Shown: one piece after another, positions 30,101-45,100 of the stretch
Layout of the letters: every line of letters begins with the position of its first letter
Numbering within the stretch: position 1 is the first letter of the stretch
Origin: Ypsolopha sequella
Lineage: Eukaryota; Arthropoda; Insecta; Lepidoptera; Ypsolophidae
Assembly: GCA_934047225.1 (NCBI GenBank)
Contig: OW203986.1
Span: 12,527,221 to 12,591,220 of the forward strand
Reading direction: 5' to 3'
DNA length: 64,000 nucleotides
Notes under the pieces: generated by a model
Told to the model about the DNA's origin: nothing
Seen by the model: the letters and a program-made list of their open reading frames with translations, nothing else
The model's database searches: none
Made by a program: the position numbers and the translations under genes

Positions 30101-33100
30101 TGTATATATTTTTCTTACGAATCCCAGGTGGTTTGCACGGCTGACACCAAAACACATCTAATACAAGTAATGGGCATGGTTCAAGACGACGTCGCGGATA
30201 ACTGCGTGCAATACTACGAGCGGTTCAGGAGACAAACCCATGTGACGCCCAAGTCCTATCTTTCCTTCTTGGAGGGATACAAGAAGCTGTATAAAGAGAA
30301 ACATGAAAATATTGCCGAAATGGCCAGGAGGTTAGTTGAAGTTTTTAAAAGGTGATTATAAAAGCTGTATGGCCTTTTAATATACATTGTATTGTGGATG
30401 ATAAATTTAATTTAGTAATTTTTTTCGTGAATTTCTCAACCTTTTTATTTTCCCTGTAATCTTTACGTAAACATATTGATTTTTTTTCATACTTTGGTCC
30501 ACCAGTTTTGGAGATAAGGGGATACATACATTTTTTATAGTTTTTCAAGGATTTCTTGAAATATATGCAATTAAATATAGCCAAACTATATATTTTTACA
30601 ATCAGATTTTTAATACCTACAATTTGATTCCCATATTGTAGGTATATTTACAAACTTTTTTTTTTATAATTCTTCTTTGTGCTCAATTTTTTTTTACACC
30701 GTGATATTTGGGCAAATTAATGCAATTTTTGTGCCAAATTTCATGTCATTATCTTTAAAGGTGCTAAAGTTTTGAGGCTGTGACATACAGACGGACGGAC
30801 GGGCAATGGTGTCTCACCATAAAGGTTCCTTTTTTATCTTTTAGGTACTACGGAACCCTAAAAATGGGACACATTGAAACTTACTTTAAAATTAATTAAA
30901 TTAAAAATTAATTAAAATTAACACTACATTTGTAGTGTCTTACACTTTTTTTATTGTTATTTCCATTAATTTTGAAGTAAGTTTAAATGTGTCCCATTTT
31001 TAGGGTTCCGTAGTACCTAAAAGGTACAAAAGGAACCTTTATGGTGAAAAATGTACAAATGTTGTGTCTTCGGGTAGCATTTCGGGGCTCATGAAAATTT
31101 GGCTCTATTAACCGTTAATAATGCCTAGTGTACACGGGTAAAGCAGAAAGACGAGGGCAAGGGATAATAAAAAACCAGCCAAGTGCGAGTCGGACTTGCG
31201 CACGAAGGGTTCCGTAAGATTATCTATAAAAACTGCAAAAAAAACATGTCTGTTGTATGGGAGCCCCCTAAAATATTTATTTTATTCTGTTTTTTAGTAT
31301 TTGTTGTAATAGCGGCAAAATTTCAACGGTCTAACTATCACGGTTCATGAGATACAGCCTGATTACAGACGGACAGACGGACATCGGAGTCTTAGTAATA
31401 GGGTCTCGTTGGTTTACCTTTGGGTACGGAACCCTAAAAAGTACCGTTTACATTACTAGCCATGTGTAAACAATGGGCAGGGAAAGGCAAAGCTTTTCTC
31501 AGAGGGCAGCACAATCGTTGGTTCCTTTTATTGTCATTCTTACTATATCCATAGATTGAGCGTATTTTCAGGTTAAGTTCTAGGTATTTCTTTTTTTAGG
31601 TTTTTAAGTGAAATATATATGTATTTGACATTTCCTCAAGGTACCAACCTCAGAATAAAGTACCAACGATCATGCGAAACCTGGCGGCAGCTATTGGCAG
31701 TTGGCAGTTTCCCTTCCCATTGCAAGATGGTACTAAAAATTGGTGCCGGATATTTAGATGGTTAAAAAAGCGATAAAAGAAGACTAGTTAAATAAATAGT
31801 TACGCATGTTACTCTACTAGTAACTAGCCTTAATGTAAACCTAGCTTACGTTAGTGAAAACGTGAAACCGATAAGAGCGCGTCTCTCGTAAAATTACATT
31901 TCACCTTCTATATGTTTTTAGAGCCATTGGGGCTCTTTTAGGTGCTTTTGACTTGCCCGTGCTTTAAAGTGCTTATTGTCATAAAAATTATTGTCTTACA
32001 GAATGACAACCGGTCTGGACAAATTAGTAGAAGCTGCAGCGAGCGTTGATGTATTGAAACAGGAGTTACAAGTCAAGGAGCAAGAAATCAAAATTGCTAC
32101 CGATAAGGCTGAAGAGGTATGCATGCATTCCAAATTCTTTCACAGAACTGTGGGTGAGTAGCAGCAACTTACGTGTGGGTGCGCAAGTAGAGGTGAAACA
32201 AACATATGGTCAAAATGGGGAGGTTGGCGGGCTGACGGTAAATAAAACACTTATTTATGACATATCACGAGCAAAATGTTTCTTTCGGTTTACCTCTAAT
32301 CTGACTGAGGGATACGGAAAATGGGAACATTTGTTGTGTGCAAATTGCCATTGCCGTGACGTAAATCAATTATGGAGGGGACAGCGCGTACGCAGTCCCC
32401 ACTACCAAAAATTACACGTCCGAGTTATCCACATTAGGGATAATCGCAAGGGTCAACCCAACCGCAGTGCAATGGAAGGATCTCGCCCTGGGGGAACCGC
32501 CTTCATGATCACGGTGTCCCCTACGCCAGGTAAGTATGATTAGGCAAGCTTACCGAGCGGTAGTCATTGTCGGGGAACAAATCTTAATACCGCAATGAAG
32601 GATTGACTCGAAAATGGTACAGTGACAGCTGACGGCGCTTTTGTTAACTAAAATGGTCAGCGATGTCGCTGTCCGCTGCGGAATTGGCAGACGCCCGCCC
32701 GTCGCGTCGTCAGTCACCCCAATCTCCCTAGCGCTACTACAATGAAGGCCACATGGTCCAATGTCGTATCACTAGATGGCGCTCTTTTTATATGACGACA
32801 CATTTTTGTCCTAAAGTTGTGATATGATATCAACGACGATTCATCTGGCTGGCCATCCCCATTCAAAATCTAAATTAATTTATGTACATAGAAAGCTGGT
32901 TTTAATATAAGATGACTCATGGTATTTATCAATATAGTTAAGGTAAGCGGTAAGCGAATTCTCGCTAACCGCTACAACGGGTACAATACAAACAGTATAG
33001 TAGTTTATGAAACTGGTACATAAAGGGGTTATTAAAACACGAGTGTGAGTTTAATAACGGCTACTTTTTAATAATATACAGGATTTTTTTAATATCTAGT

Positions 33101-36100
33101 TATACTTTATCTGTACTCATGCAATTGGTAGATAATATATTATGTTGGTTCTTGATGGAACTCCATTATAGCAATGAACAATCTTTTTTGTAGGTACTGT
33201 AGTTCCACAGTATTTATTGTTCCTCTTAGCGACCGGTTTCGCTTAACACATCTTGAGGCACTAGGTGTCGTCCAGTCAGTGTAAAGAAAGAAAGAAAGAA
33301 AGAAAACCTTTATTTGTTGCTACACAAACAGAGAAAAAAAATCATTATACTAAAAACAAAAAAACAAAGAAAACAGAAAAGTAACAATAATAATGCAACA
33401 TTTAGAAGAAATAACGATTGTAGCAACAAAAAGGTCCTTGGCTCAGCATAATGCCGCAAGCTCCATGAACTTACGACGCTGATTTTCAGCCAAGGCCTAA
33501 ATAATATAAGGTATAATAAGTATTATTTAATGTAATAAATATACATGCATAATTATGACTACATAAATATTGTGCGAGACATAGATGTTGAACATAGATA
33601 CTGTACTCGTATATTGTGCATAGATACAACATGAAATAAGTTAAAAAATAGAAATAATATAAATGTTCATACTCCACATATCAAAATGCTGTGGTTATAA
33701 CATAACATACGAATACGACTACACATAAAATTAATACAAGACATAAGACAGTTAAAGGCAACAAAATAAAAAGAAAAACAAAAGTACCGGAAAATAATGA
33801 CTAAACGAAATACTTTTGAAGGGACAGAAGATGAAGCCTAAGTTTCAAAAACAACCGTTTAGCTTGCAGGGGGGACAATGACCCTAAGAAAAATTATCAT
33901 AAATTTTAATTTTTTGTCAAGTTTTCACAAATTCGCAATATTTTTGAACGACCTATCCAACGAAACCCCACACACCATAAGAAAGACGAGAAAAAAGATT
34001 CTACCCCACTTTACGTGAAGGGGAGTACCATAAATATTTTTTCTGGATTTTCTTTTACCACTTTGTTTGCGTGATTAATATATATACCCATGCCAAATTA
34101 CAGCTTCCTAGTACTTATAGTCTTCGAGCTATCCCGTGGACATATAGATAGACAGACAGAAAGACGGACAGATAGACATGCGGATAGACAGACGAATGGA
34201 CATTATGAAACTATAAGGGTTTATCGATTTCACAGTCAATTAACTTAACTCATTATATCAGTGAAGACACCATCATTTATACATTTATTAAAAATTAAAG
34301 CTATTAAATCAACAATGGAACTAATACTTACATATCTTTAACAGATATGCCCCATAAGTCTTTGGCTTTTTCAAGTTAAGGGATTTAAATGCTTTAATAA
34401 TAGTTAATGAGTTAATATGCTTAAAAGCAAATGACAGTGGACAAATTCGGTCCAAGCGCCGCCAAGATCAAGACATATTTTAAATGAAAGTACATAAAGT
34501 ACATAATCCTCAAGCAAGCAGAACCCCATCAGTATCTATCCGAGAGATTTCAAGATATGCCTAATCATGTTTTACAACCTCCTGTAGTTCAGTTCTTGTA
34601 ATTAACACGGGGCTTTGGCAAATGTAAAAATCACAACGAATACATTTTTTTTATGTGGTTCTGCTAGCTTGAAGTCTATATTATATCCGTTGGAGCAACT
34701 CCCATAAAAGTTTGCCCTGAGCTTAAATTCAGATCTTTAGTTGTTAAGGAAGAAATTGAATATCGATAAAGAACAGTTAAAATATATGTTTAGGTTCTAG
34801 AAGCAGTAGCAGAATCCGCGGCTGCAGCGGAAGAGGTGAAACAAGAAGTGTTAGCGGTAAAAGACCGTGCAGTGAAACTAGTCAGCGTTATAGCCGCTGA
34901 AACAGCTATAGCAGAGGATAAACTAGCCGCTGCTAAACCAGCGCTAGATGCTGCCGAGGCCGCTCTACTGGTAACACTTTAGTTCATGTAACACTGTTTG
35001 TGTTGTTTGTGTGTGTGTATCGCTAGTTGAAAGATGTTATCGCCGCAATACTAAAATTGTAATAGTGATGACACCTCTCCTTCTAATAAACTCGTGATAT
35101 GCCACGATCCACACATCAGTGGCGTGCACAGAGTTTTTACACAGGGTAGACATAAAAACCGGTCAAGTGCGAGTCAGACTCGCGTACCTAAGGTTCCGTA
35201 TCGTGGATGAAAAATGTAATTTTGTTTTCGTGAATTTCTAAACTGCTATATTATTCCTGTAATCTTTACGTAAGCACATATTACTATGATTTTTTTTTAT
35301 TTTTCGATCAACCAATTTTAGAGATAAGTTGAGGGACATCAATTTTTTTTTGCAGTTTTTCGAGGATTTCCCAAAATAGAGGCAAGTAAATATAGCTAAG
35401 CGGCATCGTTCCAAACAGTTTGGTTATTTGAACATAACAAGCAGGAGAAACAGTCGATTAGTATGTTTACAACCTGTCAGCCAGTTAAATGTTTCATATT
35501 GTTTTGGATTGAATTTTCTAGTTGCTTTACCTTTTATTTGAATCCGGTACGAAGCGGCTTTTCTCGATTACTTCTTTTTTTTCAGCATAATACAGTTTTG
35601 AAAACGTACCGATTCTTAATTTTTGCACACACACATTCCCAGCACAACTTTCACAGTAGTTACTACCACCACTAGCCATTTTTTGCAATTTTTAGACCCA
35701 ATTTTATTTTATTTATACTGCTTGTCATCAATTTGCGTAACGAACGAACGCAAAACAATAATGGATGGCGCCGGCTCAGCTGCTAAGGCGGCTTCGTAAG
35801 ACTTCGGTAATTTTCGGTGAATGTCGTAAAACTAAAAAGACGTCGTCTTTTTGCAGTTTTCGCATACATGTCGCACGCAAACAAGCAAAAGCTTTTGCAT
35901 TTGTGTGCCATGTACTTACAGTAACGCACACAACAAAGATACTGTTGGAATAATGACCCACACATAAAAGCCGGTACTGGCCGGTAGCCACCATTCCGCG
36001 ATGGCTGGTCCGATATTGAATTACAACGAATCGTAAGCCATTCACTTCATAGTCTTTCGTAATCGATTTTAGCGATGTAATTCTATTTCGGAATGCTCGA

Positions 36101-39100
36101 GCATAGATACTTTATCTATGGCTGGAGTGAGCGAGCGAATCGCAGCTGTGAACTGAGACTCGCAGTTCCCGCTAATGACAATAGATGGCGGTCGGTGTGG
36201 CTACACTTTTTTTTTACGATATGCGTAAAAATGCGTAAATGATGTGTATTTGTCAGGGTAGACAGTGTCTTTTTGTCTGTATGGACTGCACGCCACTGCC
36301 ACACATGCTACTTTTTTCCATTAATAACTTACACATGGGTAGTATTTATAAAATAAAAACAGATTTGTGAAAATACTTAACTTCTTATTTTATATACTTA
36401 ATTTAAAAATGTTACAGACAATTAACGCGCAAGACATTGCAACAGTCAGAAAGCTGGGGAAGCCGCCATTCCTTATCACTCTTATTATGGATGCAGTGCT
36501 ACTTTTGTTCAGGAAACGAATCGAACCAATAAAACCAGATGCGGAGAAGCAGTTTCTTACAGCATCTTGGGGTGAATCTTTGAAGGTAAAATCAACAATT
36601 ATTTTGTATCTTTTCTCTACTTTTTTCTCTACCGACCCGAACGTGCTCCCGGGAAAAGGTCCTGTTTCTCATCTTCGGCTTGCCTTTGTTGGCCGACCGA
36701 CAATGACGAGGGACAGATCCTCCACCTCTGGCTTGCCATGGGAGGCCGGTCTGAGTGGAGTAGCAAGAGCTATATTCTCGAAGGGTGGATGTGACACGTA
36801 AGCGGCGAGTGGGCACGTGATGCTGGGCCCTCAGGGAGCAAGTGATCGTCGTTTAAAGTCCAGTGACACCTCTCCACCTTTAAGCCGCGCAGCAAATGTT
36901 GCCCCCTTGTCCTTCTGTGCGAGCGACCATTTAGGGGCCCATTATTAATATGATCTTGTGAATTTCAGGTCATGGCAGACGCCAGGTTTCTAAATAACTT
37001 GAAAAATTATCCCAAAGACGAAATCAATGCTGAAATGGTAGATTTACTGCAGCCTTACTTCCGATACTCGTAATATTTTTTGTCTTTTATAAAACTAGCG
37101 GACGCCCCGCGGCGTTGCTCGCGTGGATCCCGTTCCTTCCGATCTTGTAGAAATTTCCTAAAATATATTTTGAGTGGATGTCTTTGTCGTACAAAGAACC
37201 TATAATCCAAATTTCATGTTCCTAGGTCCAGCCGTTTTGTCTGGGCGTTGATGGATGAGTCAGTCAGTCAGTCAGTAAAAAGTTTAGTCAAAAAAAGAAT
37301 ATTAATGAAATTGTAGGCATGTAACGTACGAGTATACATTTTGTTTGAATTTAATTACCAAGTTTACTTTTTGAAACGTTAAAATAATATGAATTAATCA
37401 TAATATACAGTTTATTTTTGGACCCCTAGCCAAATTTTTTCACGTCATAGTATTGCAGGAGTACAATCAATTTATGAAATAAAAATCTTTTTTTTTTGTC
37501 ATTTTTTCGCCAACTTTTCCTAATACAAATTAAAATTATGCTCACTCGTTTGTCCACCGCGCGCACCGCCCCACGCGCCGCCGCCCGGCCACCTCCTCAC
37601 CAGCCTCCCCATCATCGCCCGCCGCACGAAGGTGAAAAATCCATAAAAGCTGGTCGAAACCTAAAAACGTAAAAATTCTCGAAACACGTCAAAAATTATT
37701 TAAATTACTACCTGAATAAACAATGAAAAGGTTCACAGCAATTAGGGCTACCTGAAAAATGGGTTGTCATTTTTACATCAGTCCAAATTTGAACTTGTTC
37801 AAAATTGGATGTGTTTACGACAATTTTAAGTCTTGCGTTTATTAATTTCTTACTCGGAAGTTTTAGTGAAAGTTTGTGTTTTTGCGATGGATTCTACTCC
37901 AGAAGGTAATTAACTATTTTTTACTATTTATTTTAGATACTCAATGACTTTTTTTTAAACATTAATGCCACTAAAACGACGTGAAAATTATTTTTTTCTG
38001 CTTAGTAATTTTCATGAAATGATAAAGTTAAATTTCCTGGCACATCCGGCTTTAATGTTAACATTGTTACAAAAAGTAATCATTAGTCTTGCTAAAACCA
38101 CTGAAAATTTTCCCGTCCGAAACCGTCGCCTTAACAAAAATTTTATTTTATTAGTCATGTTTGCTAATTTTTGTTTTTTAATTGTTTTAGGATCAACTAA
38201 CGAAGAAGCCTGTTTTAGCAGATACACTCTTGTCAGCTATTATAGGGAGTGTGCTTCTCGATAGCATCACGAAAAACGGACATACTTGCAAGAAAAGATG
38301 AAAAAAGTCTCTACGTGTTACCGATTTTTCACACGAAACCAAGTGGTTGTTAACAAGATTAGTGTCGGATTACAACACCAAACTCCAACAAGCACATGAC
38401 AATTTTACAGGGTGCGCCAACAAAAACAAAAATTGGTTCAATGCCTATGTTACTTTCCCTGTTGTGCATTCAGCCCACAACCAAGGAGGTGGCCGACCTT
38501 CCAAGAAGTTTGAGGAAACCAGTGATCGCTCAAAGATTTTTGGGAAAAACTTGGTCTACATAATATAGACAAACCAAGGCAGGGTGGAGGGGTGTCTACA
38601 GATGGAAACACGGCTTGAAATATGTTTCAGCATGCAGAGGAAGTAACTGAAATATCTAGTATCAGCCTGAATCTCTTAAATCGACTTCATTCAATTTTGA
38701 AGTTCATGGCAAGTGGATATAAAATAAATGCTGTCAAATTTAAGATTTTCTGCTTGAAAACAGCATGTGCTTTTGTGTTCTATTATAATAGAACCATTAT
38801 TAATTATCCATGGTTTAATATGCCTACGACGTTCCACAAAATACTGTTCTATGGCTTAAGCATAATTGAAACTTCGGAAGTAGCTATTGCTCAAGAGAGC
38901 AGAAACAAAGATGTGAGAAAATACAGGGAGCAATTTTCCAATTTTTTTTTTTCGAAAGCAGTGTATGGTAAACACGTATCAAAGACTAATGGTGTCATCT
39001 GACCCTTTTATAAGTGATCTAAGAAAACTTTTCTACCTTTGTTTCAAAGTGTGCTAAATTTATTAGAGGATGCTGAAATTGACACTGTATAATAAACTAA

Positions 39101-42100
39101 ACATAATTATATATATTTTTTGATTATGAAAGACTTGCATTTCATTTTGTATATAATTTATCTGTATGAAATTAAGGGGGAAGGAAGTTAGTGTAAGAGA
39201 AAGGAGAGGATAGTTATTTTTTAACACTATTAGGTATATTTTTAGATCCATATGAATTGTTACCCAAAAGCTAACCACTCCAGCTCATTTTTGACCCATT
39301 TTAGCAGAGGTAGAAGGATATTTGGTATTTTCCTCTGCCCACACTATCCCTCTATCCCTATAATTGGACCAGGAACAATCTTTCACCCAACCTATGACAA
39401 ATTTGAAAAAAATAGGTTTTGGCCAGCTTTTTCGGATTTTTCACCTCTGTGCGCCGCCACCGCGTTGAGCGCAAGGGTGACAAGGGCGCCTAGAAATTTA
39501 GGATTTACAAAGTGGCGTAAAATACGGATAAAAAAAAGTTGTTATTTTTTTTACCAAATATTTTTTCATATCTTTCTATAAATCATATTTACTTTTGGCT
39601 AGGGGTCCAAAAATAATCCTGTATATTTAGAGAAGTCCTGACTCACTCACTCATTCACTGAGTCATCAACGCCCAGCCTAAAGACTTAGGCCTTAACCCT
39701 TAGACCTAGAAAGCTGAAATTTTGCACCGAGTTTCCACTTATAATACAGACGGATTATTTAATAAGGGCGGATTTTTCGCAATGCCAACGGGATCCACAT
39801 GAGCAACGCTGTGGGGCGTGCGCTAGTCTTAAGTGAGCGCATAAAGATAAATGACAATTCTAAATTTGAATTTCAGTCTACTAAGTTAAGTTCATAATTG
39901 TAAAAAAAATCTATGGATAGGACAATAATTCCAAGAGCCCAAAATGGTCCAAAACTAAAAATTATAAAATAGCCTCGATGGAAAAAAATCACAAATTTAC
40001 CTCTAACTTTCACCGAACTTAAATTTGTACTAAATATGGTGCAAATTACAAAGCTATAAATTAGGTTAATAATATCACGTTCATATAAACAATAACCCAG
40101 TATAGCGATTGTATAAACATAACTATATTTCAAGAGTTATGTAATAAAAACTCAGTTTTTCGTGATCGCCGGTTACTCAAATGTAACGGCCACGGTTCAG
40201 AGCGCGCTATTTTGAACAAAAAAAGAACGTAATAGAGTTCAATTCTGATTGATACCAAATGAGGTGCTCAATCTGTCTTTATGTTTTTGTTTATGTTTTT
40301 AATATGTATTAATAAAGATAAATTACTAAAAAACTAAATTTTATTATGTAGCTTTTTACTTTGTAGTTATAGAAATATACAAGGTGTAACAGAAAGGTGT
40401 AACCATATTTGAAGAGCTTATTCAGTCAATGGTATAGAACAACTTTTACTATGGAGCCAACCCTGAAATCTCAAAAACAAAATCTGTTCTTCCATACATT
40501 TCGGACGAGCGGCATTGCATTTTTCTATGAAACAGTTAATATTTTTTTTTCGAGATACAGGGTTTGTTCTATAGTAAAAGTTGTTCTTTACCATTGACTG
40601 AATAAACTCTTCAAATATGGTTACACCTTTCTGTTACACGTTGAATACTATAAGGCAAATTAGAAAAACCTATATGTTTTTATATAATTTTTAGATGTAT
40701 TAATCGAATGATAGTGGTATTTAATGTATGTAATTTTTCAGCCACTACACATTCGAATCTGCCAAAATAGCATGCGGTAACGTCGCCGGGCTCATTTCGT
40801 GGACGATTGCGATGGCGCAGTTCTTTGGCGTCAACAAGGACGTTCTACCACTGAAGGCTAACTTGGCGGTAATGCAGGCGAAGTATCAGGTGGCGAAGAG
40901 AGAACTGGATTCAGCTGAGGCGCAGTTACAGGCGAAAGAGGTTCGATTTTGTGTGTCAACTGACAGGACTGTTTTAGGGTTTTTAAGCATCCTTTTTAGG
41001 GTTCCGTACCCAAAGGGTAACCAATGGGAACTTATTACTAATAACGCTGTCCGTCTGTCTGTCCGTCTCTCCGTCTGTCACCAGGCTGTATCTCATGATT
41101 TCATTGATAGTTAGACAGTTGAAATTTTCACAGATGATGTATTTCTGTTGCCGCTATGACAACAAATACTAAAAAACCGAATAAAATAAATATATAAGGG
41201 GTGGGAGCATGATGAGCAACAGATATGATTTTTTGCCGTTTTTATAGATAATGGTACGGAACCCTTCGTGCGCGAGTCCGACTCGCACTTGGCCGGTTTT
41301 TTAAATTAATATTTCGTCGCAGTAGGCTTACGCTTAGCTTCTACCACGCCTGATAGAAAGCGTTAATAAGACTTAGGACGAAGTACACTCGCTCATAAAG
41401 TACCTTAAAAAAGTAGAGTAACAACCTTCCCTATTCGGCTACTCATGACGACAAGCAGAAACTTTGTCGCTTTCGTCATGTAAATGGTATAATCCGCGCA
41501 ATTATGGAAAGGAATTGAAAATGGCGGCATGTACTTGTGTTTGTGTCTGCATTGAATCGTGATAGTCGACATAGAAATTTGTTTCTTTAGAATTATTTTG
41601 TATGGAGTAAGCTTGAGCGGCAATCCCAAACTACTTTTTTGCATGCAGTACGCAAGTGTGCGACTAAATACAGATATACGATATAAGGATAGGGGATGAT
41701 TGTGGGCGCCGTTTTAGATTCCTTTCTTTAAGAGCGGTATGGCAGCCGGATTTTGAAAAACCCGCCTTTTTCTAATTAATCGAAACACAACACTTAAATT
41801 CAAAATTCACTCAATAGTAATTCAACAAAACCTTTATTTTTTTTTATTCAGAATTTTTGAAATTCTAATTTATAGAAACCAATAGAAACTTTGCGATGGC
41901 AGAATACAAAATAGATAGGTAATAAGGTTTTGTTGAATAACTATTGAGTGAATTTTTAATTTAAGTGTTCCGTTTCGATTAATTAGAAAAAGGCGGGTTT
42001 TTCACAATCCGGCTGCGATACCGCAATGATATAGCAATGTCACGGCCGAAGGCTACCACAAGTTAAAGTGAAGGGATTTGTCAGATGGTTGGGAACTGTC

Positions 42101-45100
42101 CAGGTACGCCAGACGTATTTAGAGTAATCAATGGTTGTATCTCTGTTTATGCTATTCAAGAAGTGACCTTTTAAGAACCCTACTAAGGCACCTACTTAAA
42201 GTAAAGGCATAGTAAATTTTACTATGGTAAAGGTCTACGCGACAGCAAGCTCAAAAGATTTATTTTTGCAGCGTGAATTAGCTGAAGTCCAAAAGGAGTT
42301 CGATGAAGCGATGACTCTAAAGCAAGTTGTTTTAGACGACGCTGCAAAATGCCAACAAAAAATGGATGCCGCTACTGCTCTTATAAACGGGCTAAGTGGA
42401 GAAAGAATCAGGTGGACGGAACAATCTGCGCTTTTCAGGTCGGAAATTGAGAGGCTTGTTGGAGATATGTTGTTGCTTATTGGGTGAGCTGTGTTTGTGT
42501 TGGAATCCCCAAGCAGGATTGACTACCTTCTTCGAATCCCTTTGTGCACGTCTCTTTGCACGTCATTATTTGCAACAAACGCACCAGCATAAGACTAGCA
42601 TAAGAACTCTCCTTCTCTGATAATTTTCAGTTTTGCACAAATCTTTCAAATCTCTACATTATGGTCGTTTTCAGTTTCCTATGCTACTGCGGTCCCTTCA
42701 ACCAGGAGTTCCGTTTTCTCTTGAACAACAACTGGCTCAGTGAATTGCTCAAGAAAAAGATTCCGGTCTCTATGAATTTGAATATCGTTGAACAGTTGAC
42801 AGACAGCGCTACGGTATATAATAATTAAATTTGTTTTCAAAGAGTCAATATCATCTCACTACTGGTTCCTCCTTATTCATTCTTCTGTAATTTGATAAAT
42901 TTGTAAAATTTCGGCAAAAGGGCGCGCGCTTCATACATTCTTATCCATCCCGGGCAGACCTTGGGCGTAAGTACCGTGTATGAAGTTCATATCAAAAGAG
43001 TGGTCAATCAAAATACTTCTAAGGTTGATATTATTTAAAATCAAGGACTTGAAACTTTTGGTTTGGTTTTAAAAGATCTTTTGTGCCTACCAATAAATAG
43101 CAACAAACAAGTTTTTACTCTTGTCAAAATATTTAAGATCTCTAGTGTAACTTCACGCTCGCTTACTATCAAAGAAAATACTTTTGTCGAAATACTTAAA
43201 ATATCTGTTGTAACTTTACGCTCACGCTCACATTCTTGGTTGGACCGAACAGTATACGGATTAAATGTATTCGTCATTATTTTATTATTTCCATTTAGAA
43301 TTTATATCTATGTACATATTAGACGTTAATTTTTGTATTTACAGATTGGTGAATGGAACCTATGCGGTCTACCCACAGACGAACTCTCCATACAAAACGG
43401 TATAATAGTAACGAAAGCGGCTCGTTTCCCTTTGCTAATTGATCCACAAACTCAAGGCAAAATATGGATAAAAAACATGGAGAAACACAATGACCTTATC
43501 GTCACCACGTTGAATCATAAATATTTTAGGTAAATGTTTAAAAATATGCATTTCAACAACAACTTTAAGTCATCATGACATCAGCATGGCAGGCTACTTA
43601 TTGCGGTGTCTTAGCCGATAAAATAGTTAACAAGTTGAGAGCTTAAACTGCAGACGACTGTATATACATACCTCGGAGGATGAAACACCTGAAAAATATC
43701 AATTATCGTTATATTTTGAATATCTAATATATTTATATTAATATTTAAACCCACCTTTAGGGCCATTTCTGTTGAGCAAACTTTTGCTTTTATTTATTTT
43801 TGTATCATGCGGGTAGGTACTTAATTAATGTTTTTTAGTTTAGGTTTTATCAAGTGGTTTTATCTCACACACACACACGTGCACACACACACCCTCACTT
43901 ATCTCCACCTAACACTTAAAAACCTGTCACGCTTATTCATATTCAACACACACCTTTTCTTCATTGTTTTACTGAGTCTTGCGATTTTGTCATTATTGTA
44001 CTTAAAATTTAAAATTATCCAGTTCCTAGTTATTAGTAATACATTGCTAGCTTAGCATAGTTAAATCCGTAATTGGCAGTATCTGCAAACAATATTTTTT
44101 ATGTCAAACATTTTTGTAATGCTGTGGATTTTTGTTTATAAATAAATTAAATTAAATTAAATCCATGCCTGCTGTCAAATGAAACGTATTGGCCAGAAGA
44201 CTATATCGACATCGATAGAATTGTACAGTACCGTACCCGGCACTAAATATTACATATGGAGCTTTAGAAAGAGATTCGACTTAGAGCGTCGTTTCTGCCA
44301 TTGTCTACTGTAGCATTCGCTACAAGTATTCAACCTTGCTAACAGGCTTGATAACAGGCTTGCCTGGTGGCAGTCCAAATTCAATTCGAAATTACGTTCG
44401 TAGTATGTGGCAAAAAAAAAATTTTTTTTTTTTTTAAAAATAACGCTACATTAAGTAGTCGAAGCTAGCCGATGTGTAATATATACCGCCGGTACTGTAC
44501 CTCGTTTTTGACGTTCATTTAACAGTTTGTTTCTTTAATTACAGAAATCACTTAGAAGACTGCGTTTCGCTGGGTCGTCCGTTATTGATTGAAGACGTCG
44601 CTGAGGAATTAGATCCGGCTATGGACAATATTCTTGAGAAGAATTACATTAAACTCGGTAGTACTTTTAAGGTAAGTCTTTGAGATACATATCTGTTTAA
44701 ATATTGAATTGAAGGAACTTCTTTTCGGAGGCCATTTTCATGCTTACTCTGTAAGTTTAATCGTAACTTCTAATGTTTACTTTTCCAAAACTCATGTTAT
44801 AAGTAGGTATGTACTGTTAAACTAGACCCTATTTATACTGTTAAAGTTGCTATAAAGCATTACAATAGTAGTTTATGGTACTAGGGCGAAAATGAAGATA
44901 TTACGAGAACGATTTAAAACACGAGCGTAGCGAGTAATTTATTGCTCTTACGCCCGTGTATCATACTACGTTTTTCAATGCATAGTGTGAAGAAATAAAA
45001 CAAATATAATCTTGTGAACTTTAAATTATGATTGGCTCAAAAGGGCTGTATCCAGAGCCGTTAAACAGTGGCAAAAAAAGTATAACATTTATTGTACACA

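Noticed and set aside
32094..32543. 149-codon + strand ORF in intron 28
   Set aside because: Its 3' half is the complement of U1 snRNA and it reads through the exon 28 donor; no protein family fits.
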